A stretch of 17,622 nucleotides of DNA from OMOG01 sp041485845 (GCA_041485845.1 JBGPKH010000112.1:1-17622); one strand, 5' to 3'. Counted from the first letter of the stretch, positions 6,788-13,988 are shown. Numbers and translations: made by a program. The notes: generated from the letters alone by a model not told the origin.

Positions 6788-7834
6788 ATGCCCACTCTCG
6801 CCCTGTCCCCCGCCGGACTGTTGCTGGCGACTGCCATGTCCGTCACCAACGTCCTCACCGACGTCGCCCGCAAGCGCGCGCTCGACCAGCGCGACCTCAT
6901 TCCCGCCACCTTCTGGATGCGGGTCGCGGTCACCGCATGTTTCGGCGTGGCGCTCCTCTGGCAGATCCTCCGTGGCACGCCCGTAGTGATTCGCGATGGC
7001 GGCGCCCTGCTCGGCATCGCGTGGCTGCACCTTGCGCCGATTCCCACCTTCCTGGTCTACCTGGCGCTCAACGTGGGGCTCATCGCGTGCGTCATGTGGC
7101 TCTACTTCCGCGCGCTGCAAGTCTCGCCGCTCTCCATGTGCGTCCCGTTCCTGGCGTTTACGCCGGTCTTCCTGATCCCCAGCGCCTACATCTTCCTGGG
7201 CGAGTTGCCGTCTCCCCTCAAACTCCTGGGTGTGGTGCTGATTGTGGTCGGGTCGCTGGTGATGCACCGGCAGTTGTTCGCGATCGGCTGGACCGCCCCA
7301 ATCAAGGCCGTGATTCGGGAAAAGGGCAGCCGCTACATGCTGGCAGTGTCGTTTCTTTTTTCCATCACCAACCCGCTGGATAAGAAACTGGTCACCATGA
7401 GCGACGTCTTCACCGAGGCGTTCACCTACGGGCTGGGACTGTGCATGGTCTTCTTCGCATGGGGAAAGCTGCAAAAGGCCGACTTCCGCGCGGCGGCACG
7501 AGACAACGTGAAATGGATTTCGCTGGCCGGCCTCTCCGACGCGGTTTCGCTGCTGTTCCAACTCGCCTCGTACGCCTATATCGCGGTGGTGATCACGGTG
7601 AGCATCAAGCGCGCCGGCATCATTCTCTCGGTCTTTGCCGGGTGGCTGTTTTTCCGCGAGCGCGGCATCACCGACAAGGTGATCGCCGCTTCGGTGATGT
7701 TCTGCGGGGTGCTGATCCTGTACTTGCCGCTGACAGCCGTCGAGGTCGTGGCGCTGATGGTGCTCACGCTGCTGGGCATGGCCATCGCGCTGTACGCCAC
7801 GCGCAACCACCGGGCGGAGGCCGCCGCCTCATGA
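6788..7834 (+). CDS. EamA/DMT-superfamily transporter, probable sugar permease
   Basis: A 348-residue inner-membrane protein with about ten hydrophobic segments arranged as two repeats of the drug/metabolite transporter fold. Clear helices include LNVGLIACVMWLYFRAL, MCVPFLAFTPVFLIPSAYIF, LLGVVLIVVGSLVM, AGIILSVFAGWLFF and MFCGVLILYLPL. The motif F..FTPVFLIP..YIFLGELPSPLKLLGVVLIVVGS is typical of EamA domains, with the mirrored copy SVFAGWLFFRERGITDKVIAA in the second half. The rhamnose carrier RhaT belongs to the same superfamily. First position in an operon facing rhaI makes a sugar or oligosaccharide substrate likely, but specificity is inferred. Its stop overlaps the next ATG by four bases (ATGA, 7831-7834), indicating translational coupling. 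Confidence 0.85.
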   Translation: MPTLALSPAGLLLATAMSVTNVLTDVARKRALDQRDLIPATFWMRVAVTACFGVALLWQILRGTPVVIRDGGALLGIAWLHLAPIPTFLVYLALNVGLIACVMWLYFRALQVSPLSMCVPFLAFTPVFLIPSAYIFLGELPSPLKLLGVVLIVVGSLVMHRQLFAIGWTAPIKAVIREKGSRYMLAVSFLFSITNPLDKKLVTMSDVFTEAFTYGLGLCMVFFAWGKLQKADFRAAARDNVKWISLAGLSDAVSLLFQLASYAYIAVVITVSIKRAGIILSVFAGWLFFRERGITDKVIAASVMFCGVLILYLPLTAVEVVALMVLTLLGMAIALYATRNHRAEAAAS

Positions 7835-8898
7835 ACGTCTCGCTCGTCGGCTGCGGCGGCATGGCGGCCCACTACCTCGCGGTCTATCGCGATCTCGATT
7901 GGGTTCACGTCGTCTCCTGCATCGATATCGATCCGGAAAGCGCCCGGCGCGCCGCCGACGCCGTGCAATCGCCCCTTGCCACCGCGGACTACGGCGAAGC
8001 GCTCGGCGACGATGTCGACGCGGTGATCATCGGCACGCCCAACTCGCTGCACGGCTCGCAGGCCGTCGCCGCCATCGAGGCCGGCAAGCACGTGCTGCTG
8101 CAGAAGCCCGTGGCCGCGAAACTGGAGGACGCCGAGGCCATCGCCCGCGCCGCCGAACGCTCCACCCGCACGGTCGGGCTCTACATGAGCTATTTCGACC
8201 AGCCGCTGATCCACGATCTCCGCGACATGGTCTCGCAAAGCTGGCTCGGAGAGGTGGTCCACTGCTACGCGCGCCTGATGCACAAGGGCGGCATGATGTG
8301 GTCCGGCGAAGCGCTGCGCGGCAATCCGACCTGGCGCGGCTCCGTCGATGAAACCGGCGGCGGGTGTTTCATTCAACTGGCCGTGCACTACATCCACATC
8401 TTCGAGTGGATCGGCGGAGCGCGCGTGGTCCGCGCCGCCGGCTTCACTCGCAATCTGCATTGTCCGGGCCTGGAGGGTGAAGACCTGGCCTGCGCCGTGT
8501 TCGAGATGAGCTCGGGCGCCATGATCACGATCGACGCGGCGTGGTGCGCGAACGGCGAGGAACTCTCGGTACACGGCACGCTCGGCCGCTTCCACTACCG
8601 CGGCAACCAGCTTGCGGTGGCGTCGAGCGCGGGTCCTTTTCATGGGCGCGTGGTGTGCTACTCGGGCGGCTTGACGCCGGCCTTCGGCGGCCCTCAGGGT
8701 GAAGAGCGGCAAATGGAAGTGGCGCCGCCCGCATTCGGCGACATTGGGAATCCGCTGAATCAGCACCGCCTGTTTCTCGAAGCCGCGCGCGACGGCCGTC
8801 CCGCGCCCGTGTCGATCGCGTCCGGTGTGCATGACCTGCGCGTGGTCGCCGCCCTCTACGAGTCCGCCAGGACCGGCCGCGCCGTGGAGGTCGCATGA
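7831..8898 (+). CDS. Gfo/Idh/MocA-family oxidoreductase
   Basis: A 355-residue NAD(P)-dependent sugar or polyol dehydrogenase-like protein. The N-terminal Rossmann fold shows VGCGGMA (residues 6-12), DIDPESARR, and VDAVIIGTPNSLHGSQAVAAIEAGKHVLLQKP. The C-terminal domain carries TGGGCFIQLAVHYIHIFEW (residues 175-193). The catalytic Lys of the family EKP motif is present (Lys92) but the preceding Glu is Gln91. The active-site Asp of the usual D...H pair is Gln182, while His186 is kept. These changes suggest an unusual substrate or mechanism. No signal peptide is seen, so it is cytoplasmic. The start overlaps the transporter stop. The substrate is unknown; a uronic acid or a sugar from the lyase reaction is a reasonable guess. 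Confidence 0.9.
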   Translation: MNVSLVGCGGMAAHYLAVYRDLDWVHVVSCIDIDPESARRAADAVQSPLATADYGEALGDDVDAVIIGTPNSLHGSQAVAAIEAGKHVLLQKPVAAKLEDAEAIARAAERSTRTVGLYMSYFDQPLIHDLRDMVSQSWLGEVVHCYARLMHKGGMMWSGEALRGNPTWRGSVDETGGGCFIQLAVHYIHIFEWIGGARVVRAAGFTRNLHCPGLEGEDLACAVFEMSSGAMITIDAAWCANGEELSVHGTLGRFHYRGNQLAVASSAGPFHGRVVCYSGGLTPAFGGPQGEERQMEVAPPAFGDIGNPLNQHRLFLEAARDGRPAPVSIASGVHDLRVVAALYESARTGRAVEVA

Positions 8899-8906
8899 AG
8901 GTGTGG

Positions 8907-8934
8907 GACAGACGATCGGTTTTTGTCGTCTGTC
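8907..8934 (+). repeat. Intra-operon stem-loop
   Basis: GACAGACGA (8907-8915) and TCGTCTGTC (8926-8934) form a perfect 9-bp stem around a 10-base loop containing a run of five T. It starts nine bases after the oxidoreductase stop. It could attenuate or process the transcript between the two halves of the operon, or be a degenerate dispersed repeat. Confidence 0.55.
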
Positions 8935-8938
8935 ACCC

Positions 8939-8955
8939 GCCGGCTTTCAGCCGGC
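8939..8955 (+). repeat. Second intra-operon hairpin
   Basis: GCCGGCT, ttc, AGCCGGC form a 7-bp GC-rich hairpin with a three-base loop, four bases after the first stem-loop and 22 bases before the next ATG. The sequence just after it supplies GAAGG, the likely ribosome binding site of the isomerase gene. Confidence 0.55.
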
Positions 8956-8977
8956 AAAGGCAGGCTGAAGGCTTGAC

Positions 8978-9796
8978 ATGAAACTCGGCATTGTGGCCGA
9001 CGAGATCAGCCGCGACTTCGCGGCGGCAGTGCGCATCGGAAAGGCGCTCGGACTGCGGCGGTACGAGATTCGGAACCTGACCAGCGGCCGCGCGCCGCTG
9101 TGTGACCCGCAGGAAATGCTCGACGTCGAGTGCATCGCCGTCCGCGAAGAAGTCGCGATCACCGCTCTGTCGCCCGGCCTTTTCAAATTGACAGACGATG
9201 CCGCGGCCTTCGCGCGCGAGATGCGCGAGATTTATCCCCGCGCCGCGGAGTGGGCGCACCGCTGGCGCTTGCCCGGCCTGATTGTCTTCGGCTTCCACAA
9301 ACCCGGCGCGACGGAAGCCAACGCCGCGACTCTCGCCAAAGCCGGCTTGCCGAACCAGGTGATCGACTGGCTCGCCGAAGCCGGCGCACGCGCTGCTGCC
9401 GATGGCCTGCTGCTCATGATCGAGCCCGAGCCGATCTGCTGGGCCGATAGCGGCCGCGCCACCGCCGGCCTCATCCGCCGCGCCGGCGCGCCCTCGCTCC
9501 GCATCAACTACGACCCGGGCAACGTGGCCTGGCTGACCAACCGCGACCCCTTCGACGAGTTCGATACCGTCGCCCCGCTCATCGCCAACGTCCACATCAA
9601 GGACTTCCGGCCCGGACCCACGTGGCTGCCGGCCGGCGAGGGCATCATCGACTACCGCGCCCACTTCCGCGCGCTCCAGCGAATCGGATACCAAGGCCCC
9701 GTCTCGCTCGAACCGCACATGGACGGTTGTGCGCAAAACACGCAAGCGTGCAAGAATGCATTCGAGCGCTTGTGGCAAGGAGAATCACCGCAATGA
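8978..9796 (+). CDS. TIM-barrel sugar isomerase/epimerase (AP-endonuclease-2-like)
   Basis: A 272-residue xylose-isomerase-like TIM-barrel protein. Family members isomerise or epimerise sugars, sugar acids or related molecules using a divalent metal. The expected metal ligands are in place: Glu149 (MIEPEP), Asp179 (INYDPGN), His206 (NVHIKDF) and Glu245 (VSLEPH). The start is ATG 8978, with GAAGG six bases upstream. There is no signal peptide, so the enzyme is cytoplasmic. Its stop overlaps the next ATG (ATGA, 9793-9796). Pairing with a Gfo/Idh/MocA oxidoreductase is common in acidobacterial and planctomycete sugar clusters, where the two often act on successive intermediates. The exact substrate cannot be told from sequence. 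Confidence 0.88.
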   Translation: MKLGIVADEISRDFAAAVRIGKALGLRRYEIRNLTSGRAPLCDPQEMLDVECIAVREEVAITALSPGLFKLTDDAAAFAREMREIYPRAAEWAHRWRLPGLIVFGFHKPGATEANAATLAKAGLPNQVIDWLAEAGARAAADGLLLMIEPEPICWADSGRATAGLIRRAGAPSLRINYDPGNVAWLTNRDPFDEFDTVAPLIANVHIKDFRPGPTWLPAGEGIIDYRAHFRALQRIGYQGPVSLEPHMDGCAQNTQACKNAFERLWQGESPQ

Positions 9797-12468
9797 AGAT
9801 CACCCGGCGAAACGCCATCGGACTTTTGGCGGGCAGCGTATCCACCGCCGCCCTCGAACAGGATGCTGCCGCGCAGCAGACCAGCGCGGTTGCGATCGAC
9901 TGGCTGGGCGGCGCGCCTCCTCCCATCGAGAGCGGAATCAGTTGGGGCGTCCCGTGGCCGCGCGGCGCGGTGCGCAAAGACCAGACCTTTACTTTGACCG
10001 CCGCCGGCGGCCGCGCCCTGCCGCTGCAATCCTGGCCGCTGGCCTACTGGCCCGATGGCTCCATGAAGTGGATCGGGTACGCCACGGTCGCGGGCGCCAA
10101 CACTACCGGCGCCCTCCGATTGGCGCCCGGTAGCGGCGCCGCGCCCGCATCCGCGGTCCGCGTGACCGAGACCGCCCAGTCCATCGACATCGATACCGGC
10201 GTGCTCGAATGCCGCATCGCCAAACAAGGGGCAAATCTCATCGACTCGATGTCGGCCGGCGGCCGCGTGGTCGCTCGTCAGGGCCGCCTGGTCTGCGCGC
10301 TCGAAGATCGCTCCGACGCGCGCGCGCTGCGCTTCCAGGATTTCACCGGCAACATCAAAAAGGTCACGGTCGAGCAGACCGGCCCGGTGCGCGCGGCCGT
10401 CAAAATCGAAGGCGTTCACAAGGCTGACGTTCATGAGGCCGACGTTCATGAGGCCAACGACGGCGCCCGCGAGTGGCTGCCCTTCACCGTGCGCCTTTAT
10501 TTCTACGCGGGTCTCGATCCGGTCCGCCTCGTCCACACCATCGTCTTCGACGGCGACGACCAGAAGGATTTCATCCGCGGCCTCGGCCTGGCCTTCTCGG
10601 TGCCCATGCGCGAGCAGGTCCACAACCGCCACGTGCGCTTCTCCGGCGAGAACGATGGTCTGTGGGCCGAGCCCGTCCAGCCGCTCACCGGCCGGCGCGT
10701 GCTGAGCGGCAGCGCCTTCGCCGACCAGCTCGCTGGGAAGCGCATCGCCAATCGCGAGACGTTCGACGCGCGCGGCCAGAAGCTCATGAACGATTGGGCC
10801 GTGTGGGACTCCTACAAGCTCGTGCAACCCACCGCCGACGGCTTCACCATCCAGAAGCGCACCAACCCGCAGAGCTGCTGGCTGGATGCCGCATCCGGAC
10901 GGCGCGCCTCCGGCCTGGTCTTCGCCGGCGATGTCTCGGGCGGCCTGGCTGTCGTGGTCAAGAACTTCTGGCAGTCTTACCCCGCGTCGCTTGAAGTTCA
11001 GAATGCCACCACCGGCGCCGCCGACCTCCACGTCTGGCTCTGGTCCCCCGATGCTGCCGCCATGGACCTGCGCCACTACGACACCAAGGCTCACGACCTC
11101 GATTCCAGCTACGAAGACGTGCAGCCGGGCTTCAGCACGCCGCACGGCGTTGCGCGCACCAGCGAGATGACGCTATTCCCCGGCGGCGGTGTCCCCGCCA
11201 AAGACGAAGTCGCGCGGCAGGCGAAGGCCGGCCAGGTGCCGCCGCTGCTGGTCGTCACCCCGCAGCACCTGCACTCCGTCAGCGCCTTCGGCATCTGGAG
11301 CCTTCCCGACCGCTCGGTCCCCGCCAAGGCGGCGCTCGAAGACCAGCTCGACGCGGCCTTCGCGCTCTATCACAAGGAGGTCGAGCAGCGGCACTGGTAC
11401 GGCTTCTGGAACTACGGCGACGTGATGCACCAGCACGATGGGCCGCGTCACACGTGGCGCTACGACATCGGCGGCTTCGCCTGGGACAACACCGAGCTCG
11501 GCACCGACCTGTGGCTGTGGTATAGCTTCCTCCGCACCGGCCGCGCCGACGTCTTCCGCATGGCCGAGGCCATGACCCGCCACACCAGCGAGGTCGATAC
11601 CTATCACCTGGGGCGCTTCGCCACGCTCGGCTCGCGCCACAACGTGCGCCACTGGGGCTGCGGCGCCAAGGAAGCGCGCATCAGCCAGGCGACGTATCGC
11701 CGCTTTCACTACTACCTCACCACCGACGAGCGCACCGGCGACGTCATGCGTGAAGTGGTGGACGCCGATTACAAGTCCACCGAGATCGACCCCATGCGGC
11801 TGGCCGCGCCTCTCACCCAGCCGATTCCCTATCCCGGACGCGCCCGTGGAGGACCCGACTGGCTGGCCTTCGCCGGCAACTGGATGACCGAGTGGGAGCG
11901 CACCGGCAACACGAAATATCGCGACAAGATCATCGCCGGCATGGACTCCATCGCGAAGTTGCCGTACGGATTCCTGACCGGCCCCGATCAACTATACGGC
12001 TACGAACCCGCCACCGGCAAACTCTATGCGCTGCAGCAGGAGGTGGGCCCCTACAACCTCGCCACCATCATGGGCGGGGGCGAGTTGGTCTTCGAGCTGA
12101 ACACCCTGATCGATCACGCCGGCTGGAACCGGGCCTGGCGGCAATACTGCCGCCTGCACACTGCCAACAAGGCCGTCATCGAGCGCGACAAGACCACCGG
12201 AAGCGAGGGCGGCGATGGCCAGTATTCGCGTCCCGGCCGGCTCTCGGCGTATCTATATATGTTGACCAGGAATGCGGCGTTCGCGCGCAAGGCGTGGGCG
12301 GGCGTGACTGGCGGCCCCAATCGCCGCCGCTACACCACCACCAGCCTCAAGGGTCCCGACGTGCTCAACCCCATCGACGAAGTGACCGGCATCTCGACCA
12401 ATAGCGTGGCGCAAAACTGCCTCGAAGTGATCGAAGTGCTGGAAATGTGCGGCGACCAGATGGGATGA
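9793..12468 (+). CDS. Tat-exported PcRGLX/YetA-like protein, probable exo-rhamnogalacturonan lyase (PL26-like)
   Basis: An 891-residue protein starting with a twin-arginine signal (MKITRRNAIGLLAGS, Arg5-Arg6), so it is folded in the cytoplasm and exported. The architecture suggests an N-terminal beta-sandwich (about 35-300: WGVPWPRGAV, WPLAYWPDGSMKWIGYATVAG, then a long beta-rich segment). A central region has HWYGFWNYGD (534-543) and WDNTELGTDLWLWYSFLRTGR. An alpha-helical toroid-like part contains RHWGCGAKEARI and DWLAFAGNWMTEWERTGN. From memory this matches the PcRGLX/YetA family, whose fungal founder cleaves rhamnogalacturonan I from the end and releases unsaturated galacturonosyl-rhamnose. 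Proximity to rhamnose isomerase and mutarotase supports that role; activity itself is inferred. The start is fixed by the ATGA overlap with the upstream gene. A tandem repeat encodes residues 207-221. Confidence 0.75.
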   Translation: MKITRRNAIGLLAGSVSTAALEQDAAAQQTSAVAIDWLGGAPPPIESGISWGVPWPRGAVRKDQTFTLTAAGGRALPLQSWPLAYWPDGSMKWIGYATVAGANTTGALRLAPGSGAAPASAVRVTETAQSIDIDTGVLECRIAKQGANLIDSMSAGGRVVARQGRLVCALEDRSDARALRFQDFTGNIKKVTVEQTGPVRAAVKIEGVHKADVHEADVHEANDGAREWLPFTVRLYFYAGLDPVRLVHTIVFDGDDQKDFIRGLGLAFSVPMREQVHNRHVRFSGENDGLWAEPVQPLTGRRVLSGSAFADQLAGKRIANRETFDARGQKLMNDWAVWDSYKLVQPTADGFTIQKRTNPQSCWLDAASGRRASGLVFAGDVSGGLAVVVKNFWQSYPASLEVQNATTGAADLHVWLWSPDAAAMDLRHYDTKAHDLDSSYEDVQPGFSTPHGVARTSEMTLFPGGGVPAKDEVARQAKAGQVPPLLVVTPQHLHSVSAFGIWSLPDRSVPAKAALEDQLDAAFALYHKEVEQRHWYGFWNYGDVMHQHDGPRHTWRYDIGGFAWDNTELGTDLWLWYSFLRTGRADVFRMAEAMTRHTSEVDTYHLGRFATLGSRHNVRHWGCGAKEARISQATYRRFHYYLTTDERTGDVMREVVDADYKSTEIDPMRLAAPLTQPIPYPGRARGGPDWLAFAGNWMTEWERTGNTKYRDKIIAGMDSIAKLPYGFLTGPDQLYGYEPATGKLYALQQEVGPYNLATIMGGGELVFELNTLIDHAGWNRAWRQYCRLHTANKAVIERDKTTGSEGGDGQYSRPGRLSAYLYMLTRNAAFARKAWAGVTGGPNRRRYTTTSLKGPDVLNPIDEVTGISTNSVAQNCLEVIEVLEMCGDQMG
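10411..10455 (+). repeat. 15-bp tandem repeat in the lyase gene
   Basis: Two identical 15-base units (10426-10440 and 10441-10455, gacgttcatgaggcc) follow one diverged unit (10411-10425). They encode GVHKA-DVHEA-DVHEA in frame, an acidic/His-rich insertion in the beta-rich N-terminal half. The copies look recent, because the last two are identical. Confidence 0.85.
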
Positions 12469-12471
12469 GCC

Positions 12472-12732
12472 ATGCCCAAGGACTTCACCGCCGAGTTCGT
12501 CGTGTGCCTCGGACAGCCGGTCCGCGAAAACCCCACCGGTGTCATGCAGGAGGCGGCTTTCCAGGCGCTGGGACTCAGTTGGCGGTACCTCACCGTGGAG
12601 GTCCCGCCGGCGAAACTGCGCGACGCCATCACCGGGGTGCGGGCTCTTGGTATGCGCGGCGCGAACCTTACGATCCCGCACAAGGTCGCGGTGATGGAGC
12701 ATCAACGCTCCTCCATGCACACCTCCCCTTAG
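12472..12732 (+). pseudogene. Truncated shikimate-dehydrogenase-like gene, N-terminal domain only
   Basis: The 86 residues match the N-terminal substrate-binding domain of AroE-type shikimate/quinate dehydrogenases: GQPVRENPTGVMQEAAFQALG, then RYLTVEVPPAKL and MRGANLTIPHKVAVMEH. The catalytic Lys of the TIPHK motif is present. The usual substrate-binding S.S near the N terminus is replaced by NPT, so it is probably a divergent AroE relative rather than the biosynthetic enzyme. Similarity stops after VMEH (about 12702); ten unrelated residues and a stop follow. The NADP-binding domain, roughly 180 residues in the family, is absent, so it cannot be an active dehydrogenase. It starts three bases after the lyase stop and was the last gene of the sugar operon before truncation by whatever brought in the adjacent toxin module. 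Confidence 0.8.
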
Positions 12733-12736
12733 TCCT

Positions 12737-12993
12737 TTAGTAATGGAATCGGCACGCAAGAATCCGGATCTTGTCGTCCGTACCTGATAGACGATTCGAT
12801 GCTCCTGATCAATTCGCCTCGACCAGCATCCCTTCAGTTCATGTTTCAGCGGCTCCGGTTTTCCCAGTCCGGAAAACGGATCTTTATGGATTTCACGAAT
12901 CAGGCGAATGACGCGAGTCGCCTGACTGCGGTTCTGTTCCACCCACCAGGCCAAATCTTCAAAGCCAGCCGGGTCAAATTCCAAGCTTCTCAA
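12737..12993 (-). pseudogene. yoeB: YoeB-family mRNA-interferase toxin with a one-base frameshift
   Basis: YoeB cuts mRNA on the ribosome. The minus strand reads MRSLEFDPAGFEDLAWW from TTG 12993, then FSGLGKPEPLKHELKGCWS and DQEHRIVYQV, a textbook YoeB/Txe sequence. After VYQVR (near 12777) the expected C terminus appears only in the next frame, as DKIRILACRFHY followed by a stop at 12737-12739. One added base would restore an 85-residue protein. Glu47 and Arg66, equivalents of E. coli YoeB Glu46 and Arg65, are present. The catalytic His (84) and final Tyr lie beyond the shift. As read, the protein runs on into unrelated sequence. The start overlaps the antitoxin gene by 20 bases, the typical arrangement. 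Loss of toxin function is likely unless this is a base-call error. Confidence 0.85.
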
Positions 12994-13183
12994 GCGCGTT
13001 TCCTAGACTGATGCCTTCCGTGCGACCCAGGGCCTCAGTCAATCGTTGGCGCATGGTGGGAGAACTGAGAAGGTAGCCGGTCTCGCGTTCGGCCTCGATC
13101 TCGCGCCAGAGGTCGATCGGAATAATGACCGCAGTTTCCTCCCCCTTGTCGTTCGTGACGAACTGGATGTCGCTGGTGGCCAT
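12974..13183 (-). CDS. yefM: YefM/Phd-type antitoxin
   Basis: A 69-residue small protein beginning MATSDIQFVTNDKGEETAVIIPIDLWREIEAERETGYLLSS (quoted only in part: IPIDLWREIEAERETGYLL is the diagnostic block). The N-terminal half fits the Phd/YefM DNA-binding dimer domain. The C-terminal tail (RQRLTEALGRTEG) is the part that normally wraps the toxin. Antitoxins of this family repress their own operon and are cleared by proteases. The ATG at 13183 has only a weak Shine-Dalgarno. Its 3' end overlaps the toxin start by 20 bases. The frame is intact although the toxin is not, as expected when a toxin is lost and the antitoxin persists. Confidence 0.8.
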   Translation of the reverse strand: MATSDIQFVTNDKGEETAVIIPIDLWREIEAERETGYLLSSPTMRQRLTEALGRTEGISLGNALEKLGI

Positions 13184-13234
13184 AAACCCAGTTTAAGCTA
13201 CCTACAATGTTGCGTGGGGCCTGCCGGGGCTCGC

Positions 13235-13306
13235 CAAGAGTTCTAAGTGCGTCCACGGTGGTTCGAGCGGACCCCATTTTAGGCCGCAAGAGTTCTAAAT
13301 GCGTCC
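13235..13306. repeat. Pair of 20-bp direct repeats
   Basis: caagagttctaagtgcgtcc at 13235-13254 recurs at 13287-13306 with one difference (g to a). The copies are 52 bases apart and lie upstream of the antitoxin gene. They could be remnants of insertion-sequence ends or regulatory sites. No transposase is recognisable nearby. Confidence 0.75.
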
Positions 13307-13347
13307 GGACTGGGGAGCCAATTTCTGGGTGCCGAGGACTTCAGTTT

Positions 13348-13565
13348 TCAAACTGCCATCCGCTTTTGTTGACAGGCTGACGGAGGCTTCAGGCTGGGGC
13401 TACCGGGGTTGCGGTTTCCGTTTTGACCGCGTTCCAGGGCCTTCACGAGAGTGTTCACGTTCTTGGTGAGCTGGCGATCTGCTGGGAGTTGCGGACCACA
13501 AGTTTCATCCCAATGTTGACCAGCTCTTGGGTGCCCGCGACTTGGCGGTCATGCTTGTCTGTCAC
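13348..13565 (-). pseudogene. Small hypothetical gene with one frameshift
   Basis: On the minus strand a GTG at 13565 follows GAGGGG at five bases. The frame encodes VTDKHDRQVAGTQELVNIG, then MKLVVRNSQQIASS, before a stop. In the next frame the sequence continues naturally as LTKNVNTLVKALERGQNGN and a Pro/Ser-rich tail to the stop at 13348-13350. Joined, this is a protein of about 72 residues with two amphipathic helices; one base is missing near 13460. It lies nine bases downstream of the membrane-protein gene, so it was probably co-transcribed. I do not recognise a named family. It could be a true pseudogene or a sequence error. Confidence 0.5.
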
Positions 13566-13574
13566 GCTAACCCC

Positions 13575-13988
13575 TCACCCCGCCGCCCGATCGTGGTGCG
13601 GCCGCAGGGCGCCCGCGATCAGCCCCAGTCCCCCCACCAGCAGCACCAGCATGACGAGCGTATTAAACAAGCTCGTCGGCTGAAAATAGATGTGCATGTT
13701 GGCCAGCACGCCGGCGAAGATGAACAGCGCGCCGGCGATAGTCAGCAGCCAGCCGATCGGACTTCGCCCGTTCCAGAAGAGCAGGCCGATGCCGATCAGC
13801 ATGGGGATGAGCGTAATCCCGAAATTGTTGGCTCCCCAGAAACTCCAGTAGGAGCCGACCACAGTCACCTGGTGGGAGAGCAGGTATCCGCCGGTGCAGG
13901 TCATGGCGAAGCCCATCAGAAATTTGCCAAGGCCGCCAGGCGTCCCTCCCACATCTTGCAAACGACGGTCTTCCATGAGTCTGAGCAT
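13575..13988 (-). CDS. Small four-helix membrane protein, unknown function
   Basis: A 137-residue integral membrane protein. It has a polar N terminus (MLRLMEDRRLQDVGGTPGG), then four hydrophobic segments: GKFLMGFAMTCTGGYLL, FGITLIPMLIGIGLLFW, PIGWLLTIAGALFIFAGVLA, and SLFNTLVMLVLLVGGLGLIAGAL. The C-terminal tail is short and polar (RPHHDRAAG). No catalytic or transport motif is visible. The ATG at 13988 is used; a second ATG at 13976 is equally possible, since AGGTGA sits too close to the first and far from the second. A small frameshifted gene follows after nine bases. It is the only apparently intact gene between the toxin module and the permease remnant. Confidence 0.75.
   Translation of the reverse strand: MLRLMEDRRLQDVGGTPGGLGKFLMGFAMTCTGGYLLSHQVTVVGSYWSFWGANNFGITLIPMLIGIGLLFWNGRSPIGWLLTIAGALFIFAGVLANMHIYFQPTSLFNTLVMLVLLVGGLGLIAGALRPHHDRAAG

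Noticed and set aside
7576..8832. 418-codon open frame opposite the transporter and oxidoreductase genes
   Set aside because: It spans two real genes on the other strand and has no recognisable domain.
9622..9792. Upstream extension of the lyase frame into the isomerase gene
   Set aside because: The in-frame codons before 9793 overlap the real isomerase sequence; the Tat signal begins exactly at ATG 9793.
9652..11145. Long open frame (497 codons) opposite the lyase gene
   Set aside because: Fully antisense to a coherent protein with a Tat signal and conserved blocks; its composition is typical of a shadow frame.
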